A stretch of 20,086 nt of DNA from a virus. Position 1 is the stretch's first letter; the number at the start of each line of letters is the position of its first letter. A program made the translations under genes and the position numbers. The notes under the pieces are model-generated. The model was not told the origin of the DNA. It saw only the letters and a program-made list of their open reading frames with translations, and searched no databases. Location of the stretch: positions 1 to 20,086 of IMG/VR virus record IMGVR_UViG_3300027747_001088, one strand, 5' to 3'. This document shows positions 1 to 5,816 of this stretch, one piece after another.

Positions 1-1
1 T

Positions 2-628
2 CCAACTGTGCGGTCTGGACAACTCGGCGATATGATTGTTTCCGAACTTCATGGTCGTTTTTATGAACAAGTTTATCGTAACAACGTATATTCAGCTGGT
101 TCTTCTACAACTGCACTATCCGCTAACACGATTACTTTAACTGCAACTACAACCCCAATTGTAGGTGTTTACAACCCATCCACATCTACAGTTAACTGTG
201 TGATTTTACAGGCTTCATTACAAGCTTTTATCAACACATTATCAACTCCTGTTGGTGCTGGTGGTTTCGTATGGGCATCTTCAATTGGTAACGCTGCCGT
301 GTCTACTGGTGCTAACCCATTCAACCGTAAAACTTTGGCTTCTGCTGGTTCACAAGCTAAGGCATTCAACGGTGGTGTGGCATTAACTGGTTTAACTAAC
401 TCATTAGTAATCTTTGAAGGTGCAGACTTTACTAACCCAACTGGTCAGACATACGGTACTATTGTTGCTCCAACGGCAGGTACATCACTTACTTCTTTTG
501 GTGGTGTAGAAAACTTTGACGGTAGCTTAATTGTTCCTCCCGGCGGTGTATTGGCATTGTTGAATACAACTTCAACTACTACTATGTCAGTTACTTCACG
601 CTTAATGTGGGAAGAAGTTCCAGTCTAA
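2..628 (+). CDS. Virion-like beta-rich protein, 5' end missing
   Basis: The reading frame is open to the left edge, so the true start is probably outside the window. A GTG at position 8 is the first possible start inside it, giving 206 residues, but no Shine-Dalgarno can be seen. The opening QLGDMIVSELHGRFYEQVYR, the long Ser/Thr/Val/Gly-rich beta-type middle and the ending PPGGVLALL...RLMWEEVPV resemble an uncharacterised structural protein that I remember from phage genomes; that is recall, not a search result. No membrane segment or enzyme motif is visible. A GC-rich hairpin follows the stop codon, as is common after highly expressed capsid or decoration genes. I infer a capsid-surface or minor structural role. 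The exact function is unknown. Confidence 0.72.
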   Translation, partial: PTVRSGQLGDMIVSELHGRFYEQVYRNNVYSAGSSTTALSANTITLTATTTPIVGVYNPSTSTVNCVILQASLQAFINTLSTPVGAGGFVWASSIGNAAVSTGANPFNRKTLASAGSQAKAFNGGVALTGLTNSLVIFEGADFTNPTGQTYGTIVAPTAGTSLTSFGGVENFDGSLIVPPGGVLALLNTTSTTTMSVTSRLMWEEVPV

Positions 629-636
629 TGTGGTAT

Positions 637-652
637 GGGGGCAGTAGCCCCC
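637..652 (+). terminator. GC-rich hairpin between two genes, possible weak terminator
   Basis: GGGGGC, then the loop AGTA, then GCCCCC form a perfect 6-bp GC stem nine bases after the preceding stop codon. Only TTT follows before AAGGAG, which is the ribosome binding site of the next gene, and then TTTTT. The U-tract is therefore interrupted. The hairpin could be a leaky terminator, a 3' mRNA-stabilising stem, or a structure that limits access to the downstream ribosome binding site. Confidence 0.4.
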
Positions 653-666
653 TTTAAGGAGTTTTT

Positions 667-828
667 ATGACGATTGACGAATTAATTACAGTCTTACAAA
701 ATAAATTAAATTTATTACAGAATTCAAGAACAGCGTATTTTAACGCTGGTCAAATAGAACCACTAGCTCAAATAGATTTAGACATTATAGAAGTTACTGC
801 AACGCTTGAAAAACTTAAAAGTTTATAA
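667..828 (+). CDS. Small hypothetical protein, 53 aa
   Basis: This short gene begins MTIDELITVLQNKLNLLQNS and ends LEKLKSL. Its start is strongly supported by AAGGAG at 656-661, five bases before the ATG. The product is acidic to neutral and rich in Leu, Ile and Gln, with heptad-like spacing, so it is probably two amphipathic helices (about residues 3-22 and 31-52), possibly a small coiled coil. There is no membrane segment or Cys. It ends three bases before the fibre gene, suggesting translational coupling. It could be a small chaperone or accessory factor for the fibre, but nothing in the sequence shows this. Confidence 0.68.
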   Translation: MTIDELITVLQNKLNLLQNSRTAYFNAGQIEPLAQIDLDIIEVTATLEKLKSL

Positions 829-831
829 TTA

Positions 832-2580
832 ATGACAATTCCACGTAACCTATCGTTTCTTGCTGAAGGTGCATCTTCTACGGGTGTGCTAGGTCCGGCT
901 AACGGCGGTACTGGGCTAAGTGCTGTCGGCACCAATGGAAACGTGTTAACGTCTAACGGCTCAGTTTGGGTATCACAGGCACCATCAGGTGGTGGGGGCT
1001 CTCCGGGCGGTTCAACAACACAGGTGCAGTACAACAACGCAGGCGCATTCGCTGGCTCTGCCAACATGACGTTTAACGGCACAAGCTTAACCCTAGCAAA
1101 CGATGCGACTATAAGCACATTAACAGTCGGTAGGGGTGGTGGTTCGGTTGCTACTAACACAGCGGTTGGTTATCAGGCTATGAACGCTACTGCAACAGGT
1201 GGACTAAATACGGCGGTTGGCTACCAAGCTGGGTTTGGTATATCATCAGGGCTTGGTAATACTCTTATTGGACAGGCGGCAGGACAATCAATAACTTCAG
1301 GTAGCAATATTACTGCGGTTGGTAGAAATGCACTGCCCAATATAAGCACAACAAATTACACTACAGCAATAGGTTATTTTGCAGGTAATAGTTATACTGG
1401 CACAGATGTATATGGCAGTTTCTTTGGTGGATTTTCCGCAGGCTCAAACGTATCAACAGGCGTAGACAACGTATTTATAGGTGGTCAAGCAGGCAAGGGC
1501 GTAAGTGGTTCAACTACTGGTGGTAAAAACGTAGCTATTGGAGGCGGTGCTTTAACTAGTTATACCGTAGGAACAAATAATACTGCTATTGGTTATGAAG
1601 CAGGTAAAGCAATTACATCGGGGCAATATAATACAGCAATTGGTGGACAAGCTTTATTTTCTCGAACAACAGGTAATTTTTCAACAGCATTAGGCTACGA
1701 AGCAGGTTACAGTTTTACTGGTGGTGATGGTTATGGGAGCGTTTTTATAGGATGTTATACTGCTTTTAGTGGAGTTACAGGGGTAGACAATACTTTTATA
1801 GGTGGTAACGCTGCATATGGTGGTGCAACACCTTCTGGTGGTAAAAACGTAGCTATTGGAGCAGCCGCACTGTATTCTTATACTTCTGCACAATATTGTG
1901 TTGCTGTTGGTTATGAAGCAGGTAAAGCAATTACATCAGGTTATCCAAATACTTTAATTGGTTATACAGCTGGAACTGCTATTACAACAGGCAGTAATAA
2001 TACTGCTATAGGTTACGGAGCACTTTCTAGTTTAACAAATAGAAACGGTGTGGTAGCAGTCGGACATTTGGCTGGGTTAAGTCATAATGCCGCTGATACT
2101 TATGGAAGCGTTTTTATAGGAAATAGCGCTGGTAGTGCGAACACTACAGGCGTAGATAATACTTTTGTTGGTGGTAACGCTGGTACTGGTGGTGCAACAC
2201 CCTCTGGTGGCTCAAACGTAGCCGTTGGTGCAAGTGCTTTGGCTGCGTATACCTCTGGAGCGCAAAATACAGTATTAGGCTATCAAGCTGGCAGTACGAT
2301 TACAACAGGCTCTAATAATATTTTATTAGGCTACCAATCAGCACCATCAGCAATTACAGTATCTAATGAAATAACTATTGGTAACTCATCTAATACAGTT
2401 ATTCGTTACCCACATAACTACTCAACAGTAGCAAGTTTGCCAAGTGCATCAACAGTAGGCAGGGGGTCAAGAACATTTGTTACAGATGCTTTAACGCCTA
2501 CATTTCAATCTACAGTTACAGGTGGCGGCGCAGTATTTACCCCAGTTTATTCAGATGGTACAAACTGGAAAGTTGGTTAA
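832..2580 (+). CDS. Tail fibre with NTAIGY-type repeats
   Basis: This 582-residue protein has fibre architecture. Residues 1-50 are a Gly/Ser-rich head with a GPANGGTGLS motif. Residues 60-90 form a QVQYNNAGAF...NMTFNGTSLTL module common in phage fibres. Residues 108-525 are about 18-20 short repeats of the type NTAIGYxAG, resembling the YadA/Hep_Hag head repeats that fold as a trimeric beta-roll. A C-terminal cap (about 530-582) carries RGSRTFVTDAL and VYSDGTNWKVG, typical of the ends of such fibres. The start lies three bases after the previous stop and has only a weak ribosome binding site, so coupling is likely. The role is probably host recognition. The module at 1063-1085 is shared with the second fibre, and base composition changes just after it. 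Confidence 0.82.
   Translation: MTIPRNLSFLAEGASSTGVLGPANGGTGLSAVGTNGNVLTSNGSVWVSQAPSGGGGSPGGSTTQVQYNNAGAFAGSANMTFNGTSLTLANDATISTLTVGRGGGSVATNTAVGYQAMNATATGGLNTAVGYQAGFGISSGLGNTLIGQAAGQSITSGSNITAVGRNALPNISTTNYTTAIGYFAGNSYTGTDVYGSFFGGFSAGSNVSTGVDNVFIGGQAGKGVSGSTTGGKNVAIGGGALTSYTVGTNNTAIGYEAGKAITSGQYNTAIGGQALFSRTTGNFSTALGYEAGYSFTGGDGYGSVFIGCYTAFSGVTGVDNTFIGGNAAYGGATPSGGKNVAIGAAALYSYTSAQYCVAVGYEAGKAITSGYPNTLIGYTAGTAITTGSNNTAIGYGALSSLTNRNGVVAVGHLAGLSHNAADTYGSVFIGNSAGSANTTGVDNTFVGGNAGTGGATPSGGSNVAVGASALAAYTSGAQNTVLGYQAGSTITTGSNNILLGYQSAPSAITVSNEITIGNSSNTVIRYPHNYSTVASLPSASTVGRGSRTFVTDALTPTFQSTVTGGGAVFTPVYSDGTNWKVG
1063..1085 (+). repeat. Inter-fibre shared module, copy in the first fibre
   Basis: The 23 bases coding NMTFNGTS are identical to those at 7278-7300 in the second fibre, and similarity continues into SLTLA. 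Copy one lies just before the NTAIG repeat region begins. Confidence 0.7.
1153..2406 (+). repeat. Coding repeat array of NTAIGY type with a higher-order unit
   Basis: The array encodes degenerate repeats of roughly 13-25 residues with the core [NT]-TA[IV]GY-xAG. On top of this is a longer unit, starting at residues 194, 301 and 424 of the fibre, that reads YGSxFxG...TGVDNxFxGGxA...GGxNVAxG. Its three copies are 107 and 123 residues apart. Some stretches are identical at DNA level, for example the segments coding GGKNVAIG near 1522 and 1839. This points to growth by duplication of a multi-repeat block. Confidence 0.75.
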
Positions 2581-2590
2581 TTTTTTTTTT
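2561..2590 (+). other. Weak stem and T10 run at the end of the fibre gene
   Basis: The last codons of the fibre contain AACT-GGAA-AGTT, a 4-bp stem with a GNRA-type loop, followed by GGTTAA and ten consecutive T. AAGGAG, the ribosome binding site of the next gene, follows directly. It could be a weak terminator or just a spacer. The stem is short and AT-rich, so confidence is low. Confidence 0.22.
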
Positions 2591-2602
2591 AAGGAGTAGT
2601 AA

Positions 2603-2920
2603 ATGGCAATAACATACAAAGTAACAATTGATTCAATGAGAACCCTACCAAATCCTCAAGGGTTTGTAACAGACGTAAACTTCACTGTTTCTGGCACAGA
2701 CGGCAAATACAAGGCATCAATCCAAGACAGCCTACGCTACACACCAAAAGAAGACGAGTTAGAAATACCCTATGAGAGTTTAACTCAAGACATAGTGTTG
2801 GGATGGATTAACGCTGACACACAGAACCTTATTAACCACTACGCAAACGTTGAAGGTCAGATTAACAGCATGGTCAACCCACCCGTAACCCCTAAAGTAA
2901 CCCCACTACCTTGGTATTAA
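2603..2920 (+). CDS. DUF7936-like phage protein
   Basis: This 105-residue protein begins MAITYKVTIDSMRTLPN and ends NPPVTPKVTPLPWY. From memory it matches a small family found next to fibre or tail genes, now called DUF7936. That family has an N-terminal beta-type half (here TDVNFTVSGTDGKYKASI), then a WI...LINHY helix, and a C-terminal Pro-rich tail ending in PLPW. AAGGAG at 2591-2596 lies six bases before the ATG. There is no signal peptide, membrane segment or catalytic motif. The function is unknown; its position between a fibre and the glycosylation genes suggests a virion or assembly role. Confidence 0.75.
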   Translation: MAITYKVTIDSMRTLPNPQGFVTDVNFTVSGTDGKYKASIQDSLRYTPKEDELEIPYESLTQDIVLGWINADTQNLINHYANVEGQINSMVNPPVTPKVTPLPWY

Positions 2921-2922
2921 AA

Positions 2923-3078
2923 ATGGATATTAAATTAACACTAACCCTAGAAGAAGTACAATCTTTAATGAACCTCATGGGCGACACCCCTGCTAAGATG
3001 GGCTACTTCCCACTCATGTTAAAAGTTAAAGAGCAAGCAGATCCACAGGTGCCAGCATCAGAACAAGTTGCCGCCTAA
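2923..3078 (+). CDS. Small hypothetical protein, 51 aa
   Basis: The gene starts two bases after the DUF7936-like gene. It encodes a protein beginning MDIKLTLTLEEVQSLMNLMG and ending PQVPASEQVAA. The pattern of a beta strand (IKLTLTLEE), a helix (VQSLMNLM) and a second helix (YFPLMLKVKEQA) resembles small phage proteins that often accompany DUF7936-type genes. No strong Shine-Dalgarno is present, so coupling to the upstream gene is likely. Function is unknown. Confidence 0.66.
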   Translation: MDIKLTLTLEEVQSLMNLMGDTPAKMGYFPLMLKVKEQADPQVPASEQVAA

Positions 3079-3084
3079 TTTTTG

Positions 3085-3093
3085 TGGTACAAT
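3085..3093 (+). promoter_or_regulatory. Possible extended -10 promoter before the glycosylation genes
   Basis: TGG followed by TACAAT fits an extended -10 element (TGn-TAnnnT). It lies in the 44-base gap between the 51-residue gene and the first glycosyltransferase. No good -35 hexamer stands 16-18 bases upstream, as expected of an extended -10 type. AGGGA at 3114-3118 then serves as the ribosome binding site for the ATG at 3123. This is one of only two gaps in the window large enough to hold a promoter. Confidence 0.38.
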
Positions 3094-3122
3094 AAAGGTT
3101 TGCAAAAACTTTTAGGGAAAAT

Positions 3123-4400
3123 ATGAAATACAGCGTCGTAATACCAACGTATAACAACTGTGATAAGTATTTAAAGCCGTGTGTTGATTCAATCATTCAA
3201 AACACCGACATGAACGACGTGGAGTTAATTGTATCGGCTAATGGCTGTACAGATAACACAAAGGCGTACTTAGATTATTTAGTGACCGCCGTACCGAACA
3301 TCAAGGTAATTTGGAACGACAAGGCGTTAGGTTACTCTGGCGCCAACAACGTGGCAATTAAAGAGGCAACGTGCGATAAGATTGTATTGTTGAATAATGA
3401 TACGGTGCTGCTACCCCAGCCAAAGAACCAATGGCTAGACATTTTAGACAAGCCATTTGTGGATCCTAACTGTGGCATATCGTGCATCATTAAGGGTCAC
3501 TCAGAGCCAGCCAATCACTTCTTTGCGGTGTTTTTCTGTGTGATGATACACCGCAAGGTATTCGACAAAATAGGCCTTCTAAACGAGGAATACGGCGTTG
3601 GAGGGGGTGAGGACACCGAGTTCTGTATCGAGGCTGAGAGGGCTGGATTTAAGGTCTTAGAGGTGTTTGAGAAGCTTTGGAACGGCGAGCAGTACACCGG
3701 TGGATTTCCAATCTACCACAAAGGTGAAGGAACCATGCACGACCCTAGTTTAGTGCAAGGTTGGGATAATATCTTTTTGCTTAATTCATTAAAGTTAGCA
3801 AAAAAATATAACATGGAGTGGTACCGCTGGAGGCTGTCAAATTACTGGGAGCGTGCGGTATTTCTCAAGGGCGACTTAGTCTTCCCGCGCGAGGTGACAA
3901 GGTACACCTGGGCGGCAAGAAACATGGTAGGCACGTCAGTATTTGAACTTGGTTGTTCTTCCGGTTACGGCAGACAGTTTTTTTCAGAACGTATCAACTA
4001 TATTGGTTTAGATTATGATCCAATTATTGTTGAGGTGGCTAAAGAGCAGAATTGGATTGGCTTCAATAACCTATTTGTTAGTGGTGACATCAACCAGTTC
4101 ATATTAGGTGACTACGACACCATCGTGGCATTTGAGGTGATAGAACACCTCGACAACGGCTTAGAGGTAGTTGAGAAGTTAAAGAAGCACTGCAAGCGTC
4201 TTTTGATTACCGTGCCAATGAACGAGCCGCCAGGATTTTGGGGACCGCATCATAAGATACATGGATTAAATGAAAGACACTTTCCTGGCTTTGAGTTTAA
4301 CTACATCAACGAGCAAGGAATCATTACAGAAGTGCCCGAGCCGATTACAGAGGCTAATCCTTGCAACCTAATGATCTGTAAGTGGAGTGCAAATGGATAG
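3123..4400 (+). CDS. GT2 glycosyltransferase-methyltransferase fusion
   Basis: This 425-residue protein has two enzyme domains. Residues 1 to about 230 are a GT-A family 2 glycosyltransferase, with the opening YSVVIPTYNN, the metal and nucleotide-sugar site LLNNDTVLL (D93), and GGEDTEFCIEAERAG near 161-175, which holds the usual acidic base. Residues about 255-405 form a class I SAM-dependent methyltransferase: glycine motif VFELGCSSGYG (273-283), acidic ribose-binding GLDYD (295-299) and FEVIEHLDNG (337-346). It should transfer a sugar from a nucleotide donor and methylate a sugar or a nearby acceptor; both substrates are unknown. AGGGA lies four bases before the ATG. The 3' end overlaps the next gene by eight bases. 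Confidence 0.85.
   Translation: MKYSVVIPTYNNCDKYLKPCVDSIIQNTDMNDVELIVSANGCTDNTKAYLDYLVTAVPNIKVIWNDKALGYSGANNVAIKEATCDKIVLLNNDTVLLPQPKNQWLDILDKPFVDPNCGISCIIKGHSEPANHFFAVFFCVMIHRKVFDKIGLLNEEYGVGGGEDTEFCIEAERAGFKVLEVFEKLWNGEQYTGGFPIYHKGEGTMHDPSLVQGWDNIFLLNSLKLAKKYNMEWYRWRLSNYWERAVFLKGDLVFPREVTRYTWAARNMVGTSVFELGCSSGYGRQFFSERINYIGLDYDPIIVEVAKEQNWIGFNNLFVSGDINQFILGDYDTIVAFEVIEHLDNGLEVVEKLKKHCKRLLITVPMNEPPGFWGPHHKIHGLNERHFPGFEFNYINEQGIITEVPEPITEANPCNLMICKWSANG
4384..4387 (+). promoter_or_regulatory. Ribosome binding site that fixes the start at 4393
   Basis: GGAG ends five bases before ATG 4393. The alternative in-frame GTG at 4387 overlaps this site and has nothing suitable upstream, so the ATG is the better start and the protein is two residues shorter than the longest frame. 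Confidence 0.6.
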
Positions 4401-5382
4401 AGTACTTTGTTCCGTGGCAACACGGGGCAGGTACCACACAACACTGCCCTTAGTATTAAACGCTATCATCAACCAGACAAGACAACCAGACAAGTTGATT
4501 GTGTTTGATGATAACGACGAGCCCCAAGACATGCGTAACGAGATGATGTACCAGTACTTTTTTCAGATACTAGACATTAAGGGCATACCGTGGGAGTGGC
4601 AGTTTGCCGAGAAGAAGGGCCAGCACCACATACACCAACGTGCTAATGAGATGGGTTATGATTGGGTGTGGCGCGTTGACGATGACGCCATATCCGAGCC
4701 CGACGTGTTGGAGACATTATTTTACTACGCTAAAAACGTAGACGAAACAGAAAGCCTTAAAATTGGCGCGGTGGGTGGATCAATACTAACACCACCGTAC
4801 ATGCCAGACACCAGTAAGGTTACTGGCAAGATAGATAACATTAACAACGAGCCAAACATCCAATGGGGTAAGGTTCAGAGGGTAACTAAGGTTGAGCATT
4901 TACATTGTAGTTTTTTATATCGTGCTGGTATCAGCGACTATAATTTGGGCTTGTCCCGAGTAGCACACCGAGAAGAGACACTGTTTACGTATGACTTGTT
5001 TCGTAAGGGTTACAAAATACTAGCGGTTCCTGGTGCCATAACGTGGCACATGAAGGAACAAAACGGCGGCATACGGATGGAAAAGAACCAGGAGCTGTAC
5101 GCGCATGATGAGCAAATATTTAACAACATCCTTGCGCACCGTGACAAAACTATTGTGGTTCTTAACTGTGGCCTTGGTGACCATATTGTATTTAGTCACG
5201 TTTTGCCTTCAATACCTAATGCTGAAGTGTTTACGTGCTATCCTGAGATTATACAAGGTAAATCTATAGCGCAAGCACAGCAGCTGTTTGGCGATATTGA
5301 GCCTTGGAACATTTATAAAAAAATGGATTTGTGGAAGTGGCAAGGTAGTTTAGAGGATGCGTTTAGGAAGATGTACCTATGA
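4393..5382 (+). CDS. GT2 glycosyltransferase with N-terminal half of a GT9-like fold
   Basis: This 329-residue protein is numbered from the ATG, chosen for its ribosome binding site. Residues 1 to about 250 form a family 2 glycosyltransferase: VLCSVATRGRY at the start, LIVFDDNDEP near 35-45, the DxD-type metal site VWRVDDD (aspartates 96-98), HREET at 192-196 as the likely acidic region, and a C-terminal ITWH. Residues about 251-329 no longer look like GT2. They read TIVVLNCGLGDHIVFSHVLP, like the first Rossmann strand and Gly loop of ADP-heptose:LPS-type family 9 enzymes, with GLGDHIVF at 260-267. The usual second half of that fold is in the next gene, which overlaps it by ATGA. It may act on host LPS or a virion glycan; the acceptor is unknown. 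Confidence 0.8.
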   Translation: MDRVLCSVATRGRYHTTLPLVLNAIINQTRQPDKLIVFDDNDEPQDMRNEMMYQYFFQILDIKGIPWEWQFAEKKGQHHIHQRANEMGYDWVWRVDDDAISEPDVLETLFYYAKNVDETESLKIGAVGGSILTPPYMPDTSKVTGKIDNINNEPNIQWGKVQRVTKVEHLHCSFLYRAGISDYNLGLSRVAHREETLFTYDLFRKGYKILAVPGAITWHMKEQNGGIRMEKNQELYAHDEQIFNNILAHRDKTIVVLNCGLGDHIVFSHVLPSIPNAEVFTCYPEIIQGKSIAQAQQLFGDIEPWNIYKKMDLWKWQGSLEDAFRKMYL

Positions 5383-5813
5383 TTATTATTGCACCATACG
5401 CACAGAAGTTAAGAACTGATAAACTAAACCCAAAAAACTACCCGTACTGGAAGCCCTTAATTGGTATGATTACCGAGCCAATTATCCAAGTTGGTGTTGA
5501 GGGTGAAGAACAACTGGTTGAAGATTTTAGAAAGAATTTACCAATTTCTGAGTTACGTAAGTTAATTCAGTCATGTCGCACATGGATTGGTGTTGATAGT
5601 TTTTTTCAGCACTTGTGCTGGGACGAAGGAAAAAAAGGTATTGTGTTGTGGGGGCCGTCTGATCCGTTGATATTTGGCCACCCAGAAAATATCAACCTAC
5701 TAAAAGATCGATCACAGTTAGTTAGCAATCAATTCATTTGGTGGGAAGCCACCGAACATAAAAAAGAACGATTTGTCCAACCACAAATGGTTTTAAAATA
5801 CTTAAAGGAATAA
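5379..5813 (+). CDS. C-terminal half of a GT9-like glycosyltransferase
   Basis: This 144-residue protein has only the nucleotide-sugar-binding half of a family 9 (heptosyltransferase-like) GT-B fold. It opens with a strand, MIIIAPYAQ, where the second Rossmann domain of such enzymes begins. It also carries RTWIGVDSFFQHL, equivalent to the GVDSGxxHL site of the family, and IVLWGPSDP, equivalent to LFGPTDP. Family 9 proteins usually have about 320-350 residues, so half is absent here; a short matching first half is fused to the end of the preceding GT2 gene. Start support is AGGAAG at 5365-5370 and the ATGA overlap, which favours coupled translation and paired assembly. Alone it may be a nucleotide-sugar-binding partner. 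Confidence 0.78.
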   Translation: MIIIAPYAQKLRTDKLNPKNYPYWKPLIGMITEPIIQVGVEGEEQLVEDFRKNLPISELRKLIQSCRTWIGVDSFFQHLCWDEGKKGIVLWGPSDPLIFGHPENINLLKDRSQLVSNQFIWWEATEHKKERFVQPQMVLKYLKE

Positions 5814-5816
5814 GAC

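Noticed and set aside
768-1160. 130-codon open frame on the - strand
   Set aside because: It lies opposite the 53-residue gene and the fibre start, is rich in Pro/Val/Leu as expected of the complement of Gly/Thr-rich coding DNA, and has no ribosome binding site or recognisable motif.
5379-5813. Frameshifted pseudogene explanation for the split GT9-like fold
   Set aside because: Not fully excluded, but the ATGA junction, the internal ribosome binding site AGGAAG and the break at a domain border fit two functional genes better than decay.
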